Assembly: GCA_937998355.1 (NCBI GenBank)
Contig: CALLDI010000007.1
Span: 372,001 to 436,000, forward strand
Source of the DNA: an uncultured Eggerthella sp.
GTDB taxonomy: Bacteria > Actinomycetota > Coriobacteriia > Coriobacteriales > Eggerthellaceae
DNA length: 64,000 nucleotides
Reading direction: 5' to 3'
Part shown: positions 18,370-27,253 of the stretch, in pieces
Layout of the letters: every line of letters starts with the position of its first letter
Numbering within the stretch: position 1 is the stretch's first letter
Notes under the pieces: model-generated
Databases searched by the model: none
What the model was told of the DNA's origin: nothing
What the model saw: the letters and a program-made list of their open reading frames with translations, nothing else
Program-made: the position numbers and the translations under genes

Positions 18370-19014
18370 ATGCCAGAGATCGGATATTTCGGAACCTATG
18401 CTGATTTTTCTTGTCCCGATCGCAAAACGGCGACCTCTTTCATGGGAGCGGATAACCTCGTGGGCGATCCTTATACCATCGAGATGGACTATAGCGAAAA
18501 GAAGCGTCAGGCATGGATCGTGAACCCATTTGGCCTGCGTATGGGCGTTTTGTCTGAGAAGATCGCGCAGAAGATCGATGTGTACGAAGCTAAGGGCTGG
18601 ACCGTCGTCGCACTGCTCGCTTGCGTCGCATTCTCCGACGACCCTAAACCGGGCAAATACTGGGGACAAGTCGCGTTGATGGCCTACGATCCGGAACATG
18701 AAGCGGCTTTCGTCGTGTTCACGAAAACGATCGGCGAACAACTGGCGAAAGGCATCCGTCCCGCTATCGATCTCGGCAACAACGGTGTTGCGCGCGTCAT
18801 CGAGAGCAAGGGGCTTTGGGTCCCGACCGGCCGCGTACCTCTCCCCCAGCTGAAGAAGGGATCGACCTTCATAAAGACGCAGCGCTCCTCCACCGATCGC
18901 ATGGTGGCTCAAGCGCGTAAAAGCCGCATCGGTTGTACGGTCGCGAGCTGGGGTTTCATCATCATCGTAGTAGCGGCGATCATCTTCGCCATGCAGTCAT
19001 GCGGCATGTTCTAG
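18370..19014 (+). CDS. Tail-anchored hypothetical protein
   Basis: The 214-residue protein is not recognised. It has a compact soluble domain with aromatic-rich strands (residues 1-180), a short basic stretch, and one C-terminal membrane helix (about 192-209), so it would be anchored with the bulk in the cytoplasm. The ATG at 18370 follows CTAGGAGAAAAC, a good ribosome site. It diverges from the exonuclease-helicase gene across about 65 bp and converges with ddl. No catalytic motif is evident. Confidence 0.8.
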   Translation: MPEIGYFGTYADFSCPDRKTATSFMGADNLVGDPYTIEMDYSEKKRQAWIVNPFGLRMGVLSEKIAQKIDVYEAKGWTVVALLACVAFSDDPKPGKYWGQVALMAYDPEHEAAFVVFTKTIGEQLAKGIRPAIDLGNNGVARVIESKGLWVPTGRVPLPQLKKGSTFIKTQRSSTDRMVAQARKSRIGCTVASWGFIIIVVAAIIFAMQSCGMF

Positions 19015-19038
19015 ACGCGCAGTTCTAGCTGCGCCTCG

Positions 19039-19992
19039 TTATGCGCGGGCATTCTCCAACGCGTCAGCGATGAGATCGATGCACAGATCCGTGAAGCTCA
19101 TGCCGATGCTGTTCGCCGCGTCAGGAAGCAATGATGTCGGCGTCATGCCAGGGATCGTATTCGTTTCGAGCGCCCAGAAATCGCCGTGTTCATCCAGCAG
19201 AAGATCGGTACGTGAAACACCGCTGCATTCGAGCCCTTTGTGCGCCAAAAGGGCGATATCCTGGGCTTTCTTGGTCAATTCATCAGAAAGTGGAGCGGGA
19301 CAAACGTGCTTCGAGCCGCCTTCTGCGTACTTCGATTCGAAATCGTAGAATTCATTGATGGGAATGATCTGGATGACCGGGAGCACGCGCGGATCCTTCG
19401 TTCCGAGCACGCCGACCGTGTATTCATCGCCTTGAACCAACGTCTCGACGATGACCTTGTCATCGATCTTGAACACCTCGCGCAAGGCAGATTCGATCTG
19501 ATCGAGGCTGTTGCAAAGATACACGCCGAGGGCGCTACCTTCCGTAGCTGCTTTCACCACGCATGAAGTACCGAATTCCTCGACCACTTGAGCAGCGGTC
19601 ATATCATCGGGGCTCAAGAGCAGTACCGATCTTGGGGTCGGAACGCCGACGCGTTCGTAGACGACCTTGGTCTTCGCTTTGTCGATCGCGGTCGCGCTCG
19701 ACCAGACATCGGGGCCCGTGTAGGGCAAGCCCAAGATCTCGAGCATCCCCTGAATCGTGCCATCTTCTCCGAGCTTGCCGTGCAGCGCCAAAAACGCCAC
19801 ATCGAACGACCCTTCTACCAGCTTCACCAGGTCTTTCTTATCCGCAGGATCGATCTGCGTGACCGAAAATCCTGCTTCGACCAACGCATCATGGACCGCC
19901 TTGCCCGAAACGAGCGAGATTTCACGCTCTCCGCTCTTTCCGCCCGCAAGGAGCGCTACTGAGATCTTTTGGGGATCGATCGTTACCGCCAT
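19039..19992 (-). CDS. ddl: D-alanine--D-alanine ligase
   Basis: The 317-residue ATP-grasp enzyme joins two D-alanines for the peptidoglycan stem peptide. Family signatures are AGGKSGEREISLVSG near the N-terminus, LHGKLGEDGTIQGMLE, LPYTG and the C-terminal EINTIPGMTPTSLLP-like segment (here ETNTIPGMT). The frame is open to 20082, but ATG 19992 is chosen because AGCAGGATTC lies just upstream and the standard Ddl N-terminus begins there. It is cytoplasmic. It diverges from rlmN. Confidence 0.93.
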   Translation of the reverse strand: MAVTIDPQKISVALLAGGKSGEREISLVSGKAVHDALVEAGFSVTQIDPADKKDLVKLVEGSFDVAFLALHGKLGEDGTIQGMLEILGLPYTGPDVWSSATAIDKAKTKVVYERVGVPTPRSVLLLSPDDMTAAQVVEEFGTSCVVKAATEGSALGVYLCNSLDQIESALREVFKIDDKVIVETLVQGDEYTVGVLGTKDPRVLPVIQIIPINEFYDFESKYAEGGSKHVCPAPLSDELTKKAQDIALLAHKGLECSGVSRTDLLLDEHGDFWALETNTIPGMTPTSLLPDAANSIGMSFTDLCIDLIADALENARA

Positions 19993-20046
19993 GAATCCTG
20001 CTTTCGCCAAGACTGTGCATCGTACCCGCTTGACGGGTCCTTCCGA

Positions 20047-20088
20047 GTATAACAAACCTCCCTTGGAAGCCCTATGTCGCATTATAAT
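20047..20088. promoter_or_regulatory. Divergent -10 boxes for ddl and rlmN
   Basis: TATAAT at 20083-20088 lies 41 bp before rlmN on the plus strand, and TATACT reads on the minus strand from 20052 to 20047 upstream of ddl. Neither has a strong -35 element. Confidence 0.4.
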
Positions 20089-20129
20089 CGTCTTACGAAC
20101 CGCGCAGTAACCGCACGACGAGGAGCCTT

Positions 20130-21179
20130 ATGCCAACACCGATCAAATCGCTCTCCTTCGAAGAGATCTATCGGCTCTGTGAGCAACTCGGCCAGCCGCG
20201 ATATCGTGCTGACCAGCTTATTCAGTGGCTCTTCGTGAAACAAGCCACTTCCTACGACCAAATGTCGAACCTCCCGAAAAGCTTTCGAGAGGCGCTCGCG
20301 CAAAAGTACCCGCTCATTCCTGCGCGCTTGATCGACGCGCAAGTCTCACGAGATGGAACGCGAAAGTACTGTTTTGAACTCGCGGATGGTGCGCGCATCG
20401 AGTCGGTCGGCATACCTTCTTTGCAAACCACCGCAGCGGGCGATCCGAAGTCGTTGACCGTATGCTTCTCCACTCAAGCAGGATGCGCCATGCAGTGCGC
20501 TTTTTGCGCAACAGGCGAAGAGGGCTTCTCACGAGACCTTTCATCAGGGGAGATGATCGATCAGGTCGCATTCATCCAGAATGATTTCGGGGTGCGCGTC
20601 TCGCATGTCGTATCCATGGGCCAGGGCGAGCCATTCCTCAACTATGATGCGACGCTCGAAGCGCTCGATTTCCTTAACGACAAGAAGGGGTTCGGCATCG
20701 GAGCGCGTCATATCACGGTATCGACCTGCGGGATCATACCTGGCATCGAACGCCTGGGTCACGATCCGCATCAATATACGCTCGCGGTCTCGCTTCATTC
20801 GGCTCAGCAGATCGTACGAGACCTGCTCATGCCTCGCTGCAGTGCACAGACCCTCCCGCAGCTTAAAACGGCCCTCCAGAGCTATCAGAAAGCCTCTGGG
20901 AGGCGTGTGAGCTTCGAGTATCTTATGATCTCTGGCATCAATGACACGAACGAGGCATTGAATGCGCTGATCGACTTCTGCCAAGGGTTACTTTGCCATG
21001 TGAACTTGATCCCGTTGAACGATGTCGCGCATTCCCCCTGGAAGCCGAGCGCGAAGAATACGATCTCCCAATGGCAACGCGCGCTGCAGCATGTTGGGGT
21101 CGAAACGACGCTGCGCAATTCTCGTGGCGCCGATATTGATGGAGCATGCGGGCAGCTGAAGAACAAGCTCGCGCGGTGA
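20130..21179 (+). CDS. rlmN: 23S rRNA (adenine-2503-C2)-methyltransferase, radical SAM
   Basis: The 349-residue enzyme methylates A2503 of 23S rRNA (and A37 of some tRNAs). It has the radical SAM cluster motif Cys119-x3-Cys123-x2-Cys126 in the sequence TQAGCAMQCAFC, and the second catalytic cysteine near the C-terminus (Cys340 in DGACGQL). A GAGGAG ribosome site precedes ATG 20130. Length and motifs fit RlmN; the related Cfr resistance enzyme shares them, but housekeeping context favours RlmN. Confidence 0.94.
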   Translation: MPTPIKSLSFEEIYRLCEQLGQPRYRADQLIQWLFVKQATSYDQMSNLPKSFREALAQKYPLIPARLIDAQVSRDGTRKYCFELADGARIESVGIPSLQTTAAGDPKSLTVCFSTQAGCAMQCAFCATGEEGFSRDLSSGEMIDQVAFIQNDFGVRVSHVVSMGQGEPFLNYDATLEALDFLNDKKGFGIGARHITVSTCGIIPGIERLGHDPHQYTLAVSLHSAQQIVRDLLMPRCSAQTLPQLKTALQSYQKASGRRVSFEYLMISGINDTNEALNALIDFCQGLLCHVNLIPLNDVAHSPWKPSAKNTISQWQRALQHVGVETTLRNSRGADIDGACGQLKNKLAR

Positions 21180-21197
21180 TGATCGCCTAAAAGACCA

Positions 21198-21231
21198 AAA
21201 GCCCCTCTCGCTAAAGAACGAGAGGGGCTTT
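21198..21231. terminator. Strong bidirectional terminator
   Basis: AAAGCCCCTCTCG and CGAGAGGGGCTTT form a perfect 13-bp stem with an 8-nt loop between convergent rlmN and parB. Confidence 0.9.
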
Positions 21232-21265
21232 CTCATACCTAAGGCGTGCGATCGATGAATGCTGA

Positions 21266-22552
21266 TCAGGCTTTCTTTTCGGTGAGCACCGCAACGACAC
21301 GTTGCAGTTCATCTTCGTCCTTGAATTGGATCTCGATCTTGTTCTTGCCCTGAACGGTCTTGACACGAACTGGTAGCTCAAGAACTTTCGACATGCTGCG
21401 GGCCGCTTTCTTGAAGCTGGGCGGAGCGGCTACGCGTGTTGAAGGAGCGTTCTTTGTGTTCTCGCGTCCTGCGAGCAAACGTGCGATCGCTTCGGTCTCG
21501 CGCACGCTCAACTTCTCCTCCATGAGTTTGTTGGTGAGTGACTTCCTGCCTTCGACCGTTGGAACGGACAGGATCGCACGTGCATGACCTGCAGAGATCT
21601 TCTCTTCGAAGAGCAACTGCTGAGCTTCCTCGGGCAGATCGAGCAAACGCAGCGCATTCGCGATGGTCGAACGTCCTTTGGAGACGGTCTGTGCGACCTC
21701 GGATTGGGTCATACCCTTCCGTTCCATCAAGCGCTTATAACCATACGCTTCTTCGATCGGATTCAGGTCGGAGCGCTGGATGTTCTCGACCAGCGCGAGT
21801 TCCAGGGCCTTATCTTCGTCGGCCATCCAGAAACGGACCGGGATCGTTTCCATGCCGAGCGAACGGCAAGCCTGCCAGCGACGCTCGCCCGCGATGATCT
21901 CATAATGATCGCCCATGCGACGAACGAGGATCGGTTGGAGCAGTCCGTCTCGCTTGATGGAGGCAGCCAACTCTTCGATCTCTTCCGGCTTGAAATTGGT
22001 ACGCGGTTGATCTGGATTCGGGTGCACTTGAGCGAGCGGAATCTCGCCGACAAGTCCTTTTTCGTCCTTCTTAGCCGTTTTTTGCGCAGAAGCCACAGGA
22101 GCCGATTTGAGCGGCGCTGCTTGTTTTGGCGAACTCGCACCCGACCCATTTGTGTTTCGGGCGTTAGAAACGCTCTCAGAAGGCTGTTTTTTAGCTGCTG
22201 TTCGAGAGGAAGCGACAGGCGCCGGTCGCTTCGAGGCTGGCGCTTTCTTCGGAGCAGGCGCCGATGCCTTCGCAGGACGGGCTTCGCGTTCGACCACTTT
22301 CGCATGCTCGAGCGCATCTTCAGAGATATAGATGTCCGCTGCTTCCTTTTCAGGGGCTTGCGTTTCAGGCTCGACCGCTTCAGCTTTCACGGGCGCAGGA
22401 GCAGAAGGCTGCTGTGCGGGTCGCTTCTGGTCTTGCCCTTTTGTCTGGGATTCTGCGGAAACCGTTTCCTGTCCAGAATTCGATGAATATGAAGGAGCAT
22501 CATTGAAAAGAGCGGCAAGGCCCTTTCCTAGACCGCTTTTCTGTTTAGCCAC
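21266..22552 (-). CDS. parB: Chromosome partitioning protein ParB
   Basis: The 428-residue protein binds parS and spreads as a CTP-dependent clamp. The ParB core begins near residue 170 with the arginine-rich region IIAGERRWQA and ENIQRSDLNPIEEA, followed by the KorB-like helix-turn-helix (GMTQSEVAQTVSKGRSTIANALRL) and a C-terminal dimerisation domain. The first 165 residues are an unusually long, disordered Ala/Pro/Lys-rich extension, where the ParA-stimulating peptide would sit at the very N-terminus (KSGLGKGLAALF). It overlaps the parA gene end by 8 bp, forming one operon. Confidence 0.95.
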   Translation of the reverse strand: MAKQKSGLGKGLAALFNDAPSYSSNSGQETVSAESQTKGQDQKRPAQQPSAPAPVKAEAVEPETQAPEKEAADIYISEDALEHAKVVEREARPAKASAPAPKKAPASKRPAPVASSRTAAKKQPSESVSNARNTNGSGASSPKQAAPLKSAPVASAQKTAKKDEKGLVGEIPLAQVHPNPDQPRTNFKPEEIEELAASIKRDGLLQPILVRRMGDHYEIIAGERRWQACRSLGMETIPVRFWMADEDKALELALVENIQRSDLNPIEEAYGYKRLMERKGMTQSEVAQTVSKGRSTIANALRLLDLPEEAQQLLFEEKISAGHARAILSVPTVEGRKSLTNKLMEEKLSVRETEAIARLLAGRENTKNAPSTRVAAPPSFKKAARSMSKVLELPVRVKTVQGKNKIEIQFKDEDELQRVVAVLTEKKA

Positions 22553-23606
22553 GTTGTATCACCTCTTGAGCCAACTCGTTATATGCCTCAGTGCCCTTGT
22601 TCTCTGGAGCGTAATCCAAGACGGGTTGGCCATAACTTGGAGCTTCGGATAGTTTGACCGTACGAGGAATGACCGTCTCGAAGACCGTATCGCCAAAGAA
22701 TGAACGAACTTCATCAACGACCTGCTTTGAAAGGTTCGTACGGGCATCGTACATCGTAAGGACGATGCCATAGATGTCCAAACTTGGATTCAGGACACTT
22801 TTGACACGTTTCATCGAATCAAGAAGTTTTGTCACACCTTCAAGCGCATAGAACTCGCACTGAATAGGAATAAGGAGCTTATCCGCTGCGACAAGCGCAT
22901 TGATGGTGAGCAAGCCGAGCGAAGGAGGACAGTCGATGAGAATGTAATCATAACGACCACGAAGGCTTCCGAGCGCATTCTTCAGGCGATTCTCACGGGC
23001 CATCTCATTAACGAGCTCAACTTCTGCACCTGCGAGGCTGATGGTAGAAGGAAGAACATCAACACCTCTACCAACTTCAGCAAGGATGACATCTTCAACA
23101 GGAGTCTCTCCAAGCAATACGTTATAAACGCATTGATCGATATCACGCTTGTCGATACCGTATCCGCTCGTCGCATTGCCTTGTGGATCAAGGTCGACCA
23201 AAAGAACCTCTTTGCCAGCAGCTCCTAAAGCTGCTGCAAGGTTCACCGCGGTGGTCGATTTGCCGACACCGCCCTTTTGGTTGATGATAGCGAGGATCTT
23301 CGTTTGACCGATGATATGAGAAACAGGGCCTTTATCCCTGAAAGGAATATAAGAAGGACCGCTTGTTGCTTGATCTTCATCATAGGCTTCAGCCACAGGC
23401 TGAGGGGTCGAAGCGCTCGCTTCTGTACGAACGAGTTCTTCTTGCTCGCTTACTGGTCGCTGCGCTTCGCGAGCGACCACTTGAGCATTCTCGTTAATCT
23501 CTTCGTAATTCTGTGAGCGGGAGTTAGCTGGTCGAGCTTCCTGTGGTTCGTAAGGTCTAGTCGGTACTTGTTTTGTGTTGCGTTTTAGACTGTCAAATAA
23601 TCCCAC
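22545..23606 (-). CDS. parA: Chromosome partitioning ATPase ParA/Soj
   Basis: This ParA-type deviant Walker ATPase (INQKGGVGKSTTAVNLAAALG region) drives segregation of ParB-parS complexes. The frame extends to an ATG at 23621, but that ATG overlaps the AAAGGAG ribosome site; the GTG at 23606, five bases after it, is the better start, giving 353 residues. About 100 N-terminal residues before the Walker box are an acidic, low-complexity extension not found in minimal Soj proteins. A perfect parS site lies just upstream at 23651, so ParB loading could affect parAB transcription. Confidence 0.95.
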   Translation of the reverse strand: MGLFDSLKRNTKQVPTRPYEPQEARPANSRSQNYEEINENAQVVAREAQRPVSEQEELVRTEASASTPQPVAEAYDEDQATSGPSYIPFRDKGPVSHIIGQTKILAIINQKGGVGKSTTAVNLAAALGAAGKEVLLVDLDPQGNATSGYGIDKRDIDQCVYNVLLGETPVEDVILAEVGRGVDVLPSTISLAGAEVELVNEMARENRLKNALGSLRGRYDYILIDCPPSLGLLTINALVAADKLLIPIQCEFYALEGVTKLLDSMKRVKSVLNPSLDIYGIVLTMYDARTNLSKQVVDEVRSFFGDTVFETVIPRTVKLSEAPSYGQPVLDYAPENKGTEAYNELAQEVIQRG

Positions 23607-23650
23607 GAACACTCCTTTCATGAAATGTTATTGAGATTATACCGATAAAC

Positions 23651-23666
23651 TGTTTCACGTGAAACA
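23651..23666. promoter_or_regulatory. parS: parS centromere site (perfect)
   Basis: Perfect TGTTTCACGTGAAACA between rsmG and parA, about 4 kb from the putative origin. Confidence 0.95.
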
Positions 23667-23692
23667 AGTTATCGAGGAAATACCTAAACGCT

Positions 23693-24376
23693 CTATGCTT
23701 TGTATGGCCGCTTTTGCGCCATACCAGGACGACGAGGTAGTTTGACCGTCGGCTCGGCAATTTTTTCGAAGACAAGAAGAGCTCGATGGGTCTCGCCATC
23801 TGAAAGCACTGTTTCACGTTTGGAAACCAACTTCATACCAAGTTTCTCTTGCAGCTCACCGCATCGCTCGATCTCATCCTCATCCAATGAAGCCTTATAG
23901 CAAATGAGCTGTCCTCCTTGATGAAGCAAAGGAACAGCAAGTTCGAGCAATGAGGGGAGTGATGAAAGAGCACGAGCGGTCAAAACCGAGAATGAAGCTG
24001 GTTGCTCGTGTGCGAGCTCTTCAGCCCGTCCCGTATATGTGATTATCTGCCCAGCTAAACCAAGCTGCTCGATGATACGATCAAGAGCGTGTGTCTTCTT
24101 CGCTACTGAGTCGATGAGGACTGTCTCTCGCCCTGACATGATCGCAAGAGGGAGCCCCGGGAAGCCTCCTCCCGTACCAAGATCTCCATAACGCCCTGAA
24201 GGTGCTGAAAGAAACTCTGGAAGTCCTAAGAGAGAATCCTCTATATGTAAGAGCTGACCTTGTTCCTGATCGATAATGCGGGTGAGATTCGATATCTCAT
24301 TCTCTTTCAAAACGAGCTCTAAATGAAGATCGAGCAACTTACGCTGCTCGATCGTTGGTTCGGGTTGATAGCCCAT
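23693..24376 (-). CDS. rsmG: 16S rRNA (guanine-527-N7)-methyltransferase RsmG/GidB
   Basis: The 227-residue SAM-dependent methyltransferase shows the SAM motif GDLGTGGGFPGLPLAI and a position between jag and parA that is conserved near bacterial origins. The frame is open to 24445, but that would overlap jag and read through a parS site; ATG 24376, preceded by AAGGA, gives the normal N-terminus. Loss of RsmG causes low-level streptomycin resistance in other bacteria. Confidence 0.95.
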   Translation of the reverse strand: MGYQPEPTIEQRKLLDLHLELVLKENEISNLTRIIDQEQGQLLHIEDSLLGLPEFLSAPSGRYGDLGTGGGFPGLPLAIMSGRETVLIDSVAKKTHALDRIIEQLGLAGQIITYTGRAEELAHEQPASFSVLTARALSSLPSLLELAVPLLHQGGQLICYKASLDEDEIERCGELQEKLGMKLVSKRETVLSDGETHRALLVFEKIAEPTVKLPRRPGMAQKRPYKA

Positions 24377-24388
24377 GATGTTCCTTAC

Positions 24389-24404
24389 TGTTTCACGTGA
24401 AACA
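24389..24404. promoter_or_regulatory. parS: parS centromere site (perfect)
   Basis: Perfect TGTTTCACGTGAAACA filling the short gap between the jag stop and the rsmG start. Confidence 0.95.
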
Positions 24405-24980
24405 TTATTGCGGTGTGATGACGACGCGACGACCACGACCTTCACCCTCAGAATGCGTTTCTACATCAGGATTATCACGTAGAGTGATGTGGATAATACG
24501 ACGCTCATAAGGGGTCATCGGACGCAGACGAATCTCCTTATCCTGAGAAACAGCACGATGGGCAGCGCTTTCAGCAATATCTTCAAGCTTCTGGCGCTGT
24601 CGGCTCTTGTAGCCCTCAACGTCAACGACGATCGGGTAACGGAAACCGATCGTGCGAGATGTGATAACAGAGATAAGGAACTGCAGCGACTCGAGCGTAC
24701 GTCCATGGCGCCCGATGAGCACCGCAAGATCATCACCAGTTATATCAAGGATGAGCTCCCCTTCATCACCTTCGTACTCATCGATAGTCACTTGACCAAC
24801 ATTGAAGTACTTCAAGATGTCCTTGAGCGCTGCAATAGCAGTATCTGCCACAAGATCCAGTTCCTCATCTGTCAAAGAGCCAGCAGAGGTATCGTTGTCA
24901 TCCTGCCCTTCGTCGAGTATCGCATCTACGGTCTCGACCGTCTCAAGCTCTTCTGCCTGATCTACACTTTCTTCAGTCAT
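24405..24980 (-). CDS. jag: Jag/KhpB RNA-binding protein (KH + R3H)
   Basis: The 191-residue cytoplasmic protein has an acidic N-terminus (1-40), a KH domain with the GRHGRTLESLQFL RNA-contact loop (about 88-100), and an R3H domain ending in LRPMTPYERRIIHITLRDNP. It lacks the separate N-terminal Jag domain of the longer firmicute proteins. KhpB binds many RNAs and influences cell division. AAGGAG precedes ATG 24980. It lies between yidC and rsmG in the conserved rpmH operon order. Confidence 0.93.
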   Translation of the reverse strand: MTEESVDQAEELETVETVDAILDEGQDDNDTSAGSLTDEELDLVADTAIAALKDILKYFNVGQVTIDEYEGDEGELILDITGDDLAVLIGRHGRTLESLQFLISVITSRTIGFRYPIVVDVEGYKSRQRQKLEDIAESAAHRAVSQDKEIRLRPMTPYERRIIHITLRDNPDVETHSEGEGRGRRVVITPQ

Positions 24981-25034
24981 GATTCTCCTTCTTATTCAAA
25001 TCTCCCGCATTCGGGAGGAGCCCATAAATAAAGA

Positions 25035-25058
25035 TGGACAGCGATTTCCCGCTGTCCA
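25035..25058 (-). terminator. Hairpin after yidC
   Basis: TGGACAGCG pairs with CGCTGTCCA over 9 bp. On the minus strand it is followed by TCTTTATTT, so it may partly terminate the rpmH-yidC transcript before jag. Confidence 0.5.
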
Positions 25059-25069
25059 TTCAAGATGAG

Positions 25070-25843
25070 TTATTTTGCTTTCTTAGTAGGACGAGGCTTC
25101 TTAGCCTTACGCGTCACATCAACCTTCACTGGCTTGATATCCGCCTCAAGCGCCTCTTGTTCACGGTCCTTACGACGGAGGATGCGCAATGTGATCTGCT
25201 GTTGAGCGACCGCGAAGACCGACGAAGTAGCCCAGAACAAGAGAACACCAGCGGGGGAGCCCCAACCGATCCAAAGCATCATCAACGTCATGATGACCAT
25301 CATGAAGATCTGTTGGTTCTTCTGAGGGTTATTCGTACCAACCTGCTGAAGCAGTGTTGGCAAGAAGGTCGCGCCTGCGAAGACGATGAGCAAAATGCCA
25401 TACGGAAGGAACGCTCCAAAGCCTGCAGCCCACGCATTGCTTGGTGATGCGACGAGATTAGGCAAGATGTTATAGAACGTATAGTCAGACCCACCCGTAC
25501 GATTGTTCATGTCATAAAGAACCTGGAAGAGTGCGATGAAGATCGGCATCTGCAGGATCATCGGCAAACAACCTGCAAGAGGATTGAAACCAGACTCAGC
25601 ATATAGCTTCTGCATCTCTGCGGATTGACGTTGCTTATCGTCCGCATATTTGGTCTGAATCTCCTGCATGAGGGGACTGAACTTCTGCATTTGGAAAGTA
25701 GACTTGATCTGTTTCTGCATGAGCGGGAACAGAACCAAACGGAAGATCAAGGTTACGATGACGATCGCGAGACCCCAGTCATGAACAAAGTTATAAAAGA
25801 AGTCGATACATATGAATATCGCATCTTTAAACGCGTCCCACAT
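25070..25843 (-). CDS. yidC: Membrane protein insertase YidC/Oxa1
   Basis: The 257-residue Oxa1-type insertase has five predicted membrane helices: one at the N-terminus (about 10-35), then after a cytoplasmic hairpin loop with the typical MQKIQSTFQMQKF-like sequence (MQKQIKSTFQMQKF), helices near 95-115, 140-160 and 170-210. It has a very basic C-terminal tail (RKAKKPRPTKKAK) suited to ribosome docking. It lacks the large periplasmic domain of Gram-negative YidC, consistent with a Gram-positive host. It is translated 13 bp after yidD. Confidence 0.94.
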   Translation of the reverse strand: MWDAFKDAIFICIDFFYNFVHDWGLAIVIVTLIFRLVLFPLMQKQIKSTFQMQKFSPLMQEIQTKYADDKQRQSAEMQKLYAESGFNPLAGCLPMILQMPIFIALFQVLYDMNNRTGGSDYTFYNILPNLVASPSNAWAAGFGAFLPYGILLIVFAGATFLPTLLQQVGTNNPQKNQQIFMMVIMTLMMLWIGWGSPAGVLLFWATSSVFAVAQQQITLRILRRKDREQEALEADIKPVKVDVTRKAKKPRPTKKAK

Positions 25844-25856
25844 TACGTGTGTCCTC

Positions 25857-26132
25857 TCAGTTCTTCTTACCCAGTTTCAGTGAAAAAGATTCAGGAACCG
25901 GATCGTATCCAAAATCACCGCCTGGGTGACATCTTACTATTCTTCTTATGCTGAGATAAGAACCTTTTAAAAAACCAAACCGTTGGATAGCAGTAATACT
26001 ATATTCCGAGCATGTTGGTGTGAAACGACATGACGGAGGGAGTATCGGTGAAAGGGCTAGGCGGTAGAACTTTATGCATACCACCGCAAGCCTACCTGGT
26101 ATGGACTTGATCTGCAGTAATACCTTTTTCAT
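25857..26132 (-). CDS. yidD: Membrane protein insertion efficiency factor YidD
   Basis: The 91-residue protein has the YidD hallmark PPSCRFTPTCSEYSITAI and HPGGDFGYDPVP motifs and an N-terminal amphipathic segment for membrane association. It supports YidC-dependent insertion. Gene order rpmH-rnpA-yidD-yidC is the standard one. Confidence 0.95.
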   Translation of the reverse strand: MKKVLLQIKSIPGRLAVVCIKFYRLALSPILPPSCRFTPTCSEYSITAIQRFGFLKGSYLSIRRIVRCHPGGDFGYDPVPESFSLKLGKKN

Positions 26133-26189
26133 AACAAGCCTTCACCTGAAGCTCCGCGCCTTCACCTTTCAAAGGGTCACTTTCGTAAC

Positions 26190-26516
26190 TCACTTCGCGA
26201 AAGAAGAGATATGCTTCTTCCCTTCACTTAATAATCTTCGATAAGGCACTCTTAAAATGTTACGTTTTGCAAGAAAAATAACATCATATCCAGACCACGG
26301 GCCTTTTAACTCAGTACAGATCGCGCGCATCCTTCGTTTCGCAGCGTTGCGCCATACTGCATTCCCGTTCTTTTTTCCTGCAATAAAAGCAACACGACCT
26401 TTCTGGTCGTGTCGTGGTGCTTCAAGTACGATAAACGTCATACCTGAACTGTTATAGCGTTCACCGTGAGAGAAAACAGCTGAAATATCAGTGTTCGACT
26501 TGATGGTATTACGCAC
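26190..26516 (-). CDS. rnpA: Ribonuclease P protein component
   Basis: The 108-residue basic protein has the RNase P signature region NAVWRNAAKRRMRAI, with the RNR-like motif represented by WRNAAKRR, and the expected length. It assists the RNase P RNA in 5' processing of tRNA precursors. It lies 17 bp after rpmH. The RNase P RNA gene itself is not seen in this window. Confidence 0.94.
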   Translation of the reverse strand: MRNTIKSNTDISAVFSHGERYNSSGMTFIVLEAPRHDQKGRVAFIAGKKNGNAVWRNAAKRRMRAICTELKGPWSGYDVIFLAKRNILRVPYRRLLSEGKKHISSFAK

Positions 26517-26533
26517 AGTTGTAGAAGCGTTTA

Positions 26534-26668
26534 TTAGACGCAGAGGCGCTTGCGACCCTTAGCACGACGAGCGGACAATACAGCACGACCACCCTTCGTT
26601 GCCATACGGGCACGGAAACCATGAGTTTTAGCACGCTTATGCTTATTTGGTTGATAGGTACGTTTCAT
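26534..26668 (-). CDS. rpmH: 50S ribosomal protein L34
   Basis: This 44-residue protein reads [18 protein letters not shown] and continues as a typical L34 to the C-terminus KGRKRLCV. The ATG is at 26668, preceded by GAAAGGACAGGTA, with a strong promoter just upstream (26702-26730). It heads the rpmH-rnpA-yidD-yidC operon next to the origin. Confidence 0.97.
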   Translation of the reverse strand: MKRTYQPNKHKRAKTHGFRARMATKGGRAVLSARRAKGRKRLCV

Positions 26669-26701
26669 TACCTGTCCTTTCAGATTTAGAGTAACCCCAA
26701 A

Positions 26702-26730
26702 ATTGTAGAAACTTAAACCGTGAAAGTCAA
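26702..26730 (-). promoter_or_regulatory. Promoter of the rpmH operon
   Basis: On the minus strand TTGACT (26730-26725) and TACAAT (26707-26702) are exactly 17 bp apart, 34 bp before the rpmH start: a near-consensus housekeeping promoter. Confidence 0.85.
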
Positions 26731-26740
26731 TAAACTCTAC

Positions 26741-27253
26741 CTATGAGCGGCTTATAACGTCTATTTCTGCGGTTTCGAGGATATGGTCCTTTATCGCCCA
26801 GTGAAGTTGGTTATAGAAGAACCCTTCAGAAAGATCGAGATGACAGTCCAGCGCATAGACACGAAGCGTGTAGGTATGATCCATATCGGGAGGACATGGT
26901 CCCACATATGCCTGCGCGACCGTAAGATCGTCATCTACTGCAGAAAGATTCGAAAAAGTACTGTTGAACCCTTGACGCCATTCTGGTTTCGGATCTTGGC
27001 TCGCTCCTTCAGGAAGCAACGTCTCGTGTGGATCGATCTCACACATGATCCAATGTATCCAGGTGAACCCACATACTGGAGTCGAATCATAATCGATGAA
27101 AGCGAGCGCAAGACTTTGAGCACCTGCAGGGACCTCTTCGATCGTAATAGGGAAGGAGCAGATCGCATGTCCGTATCTCTGCAGCTCTGCTGGAGCATAT
27201 TTACCATATTTATCGGGAAGGAAACCCTCTTCCAAAGGGATCGATATCTTCAT
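26741..27253 (-). CDS. YbhB/YbcL-type PEBP-family protein
   Basis: The 170-residue protein matches the bacterial phosphatidylethanolamine-binding-protein/Raf-kinase-inhibitor-like family: the ligand-pocket segments ALAFIDYDSTP and GFTWIHWIMCEID, then YVGPCPPDMDHTYTLRVYALD are characteristic. There is no signal peptide, so it is cytoplasmic. Bacterial roles are poorly known. It sits between the rpmH promoter and the oriC candidate, an unusual insertion in the otherwise conserved origin order. Its end is only 11 bp from the rpmH -35 box, so read-through into rpmH is likely. Confidence 0.9.
   Translation of the reverse strand: MKISIPLEEGFLPDKYGKYAPAELQRYGHAICSFPITIEEVPAGAQSLALAFIDYDSTPVCGFTWIHWIMCEIDPHETLLPEGASQDPKPEWRQGFNSTFSNLSAVDDDLTVAQAYVGPCPPDMDHTYTLRVYALDCHLDLSEGFFYNQLHWAIKDHILETAEIDVISRS

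Noticed and set aside
23810..23825. Half parS site TGTTTCACGT inside rsmG
   Set aside because: Only one half matches; the second half (TTGGAA) is unrelated.
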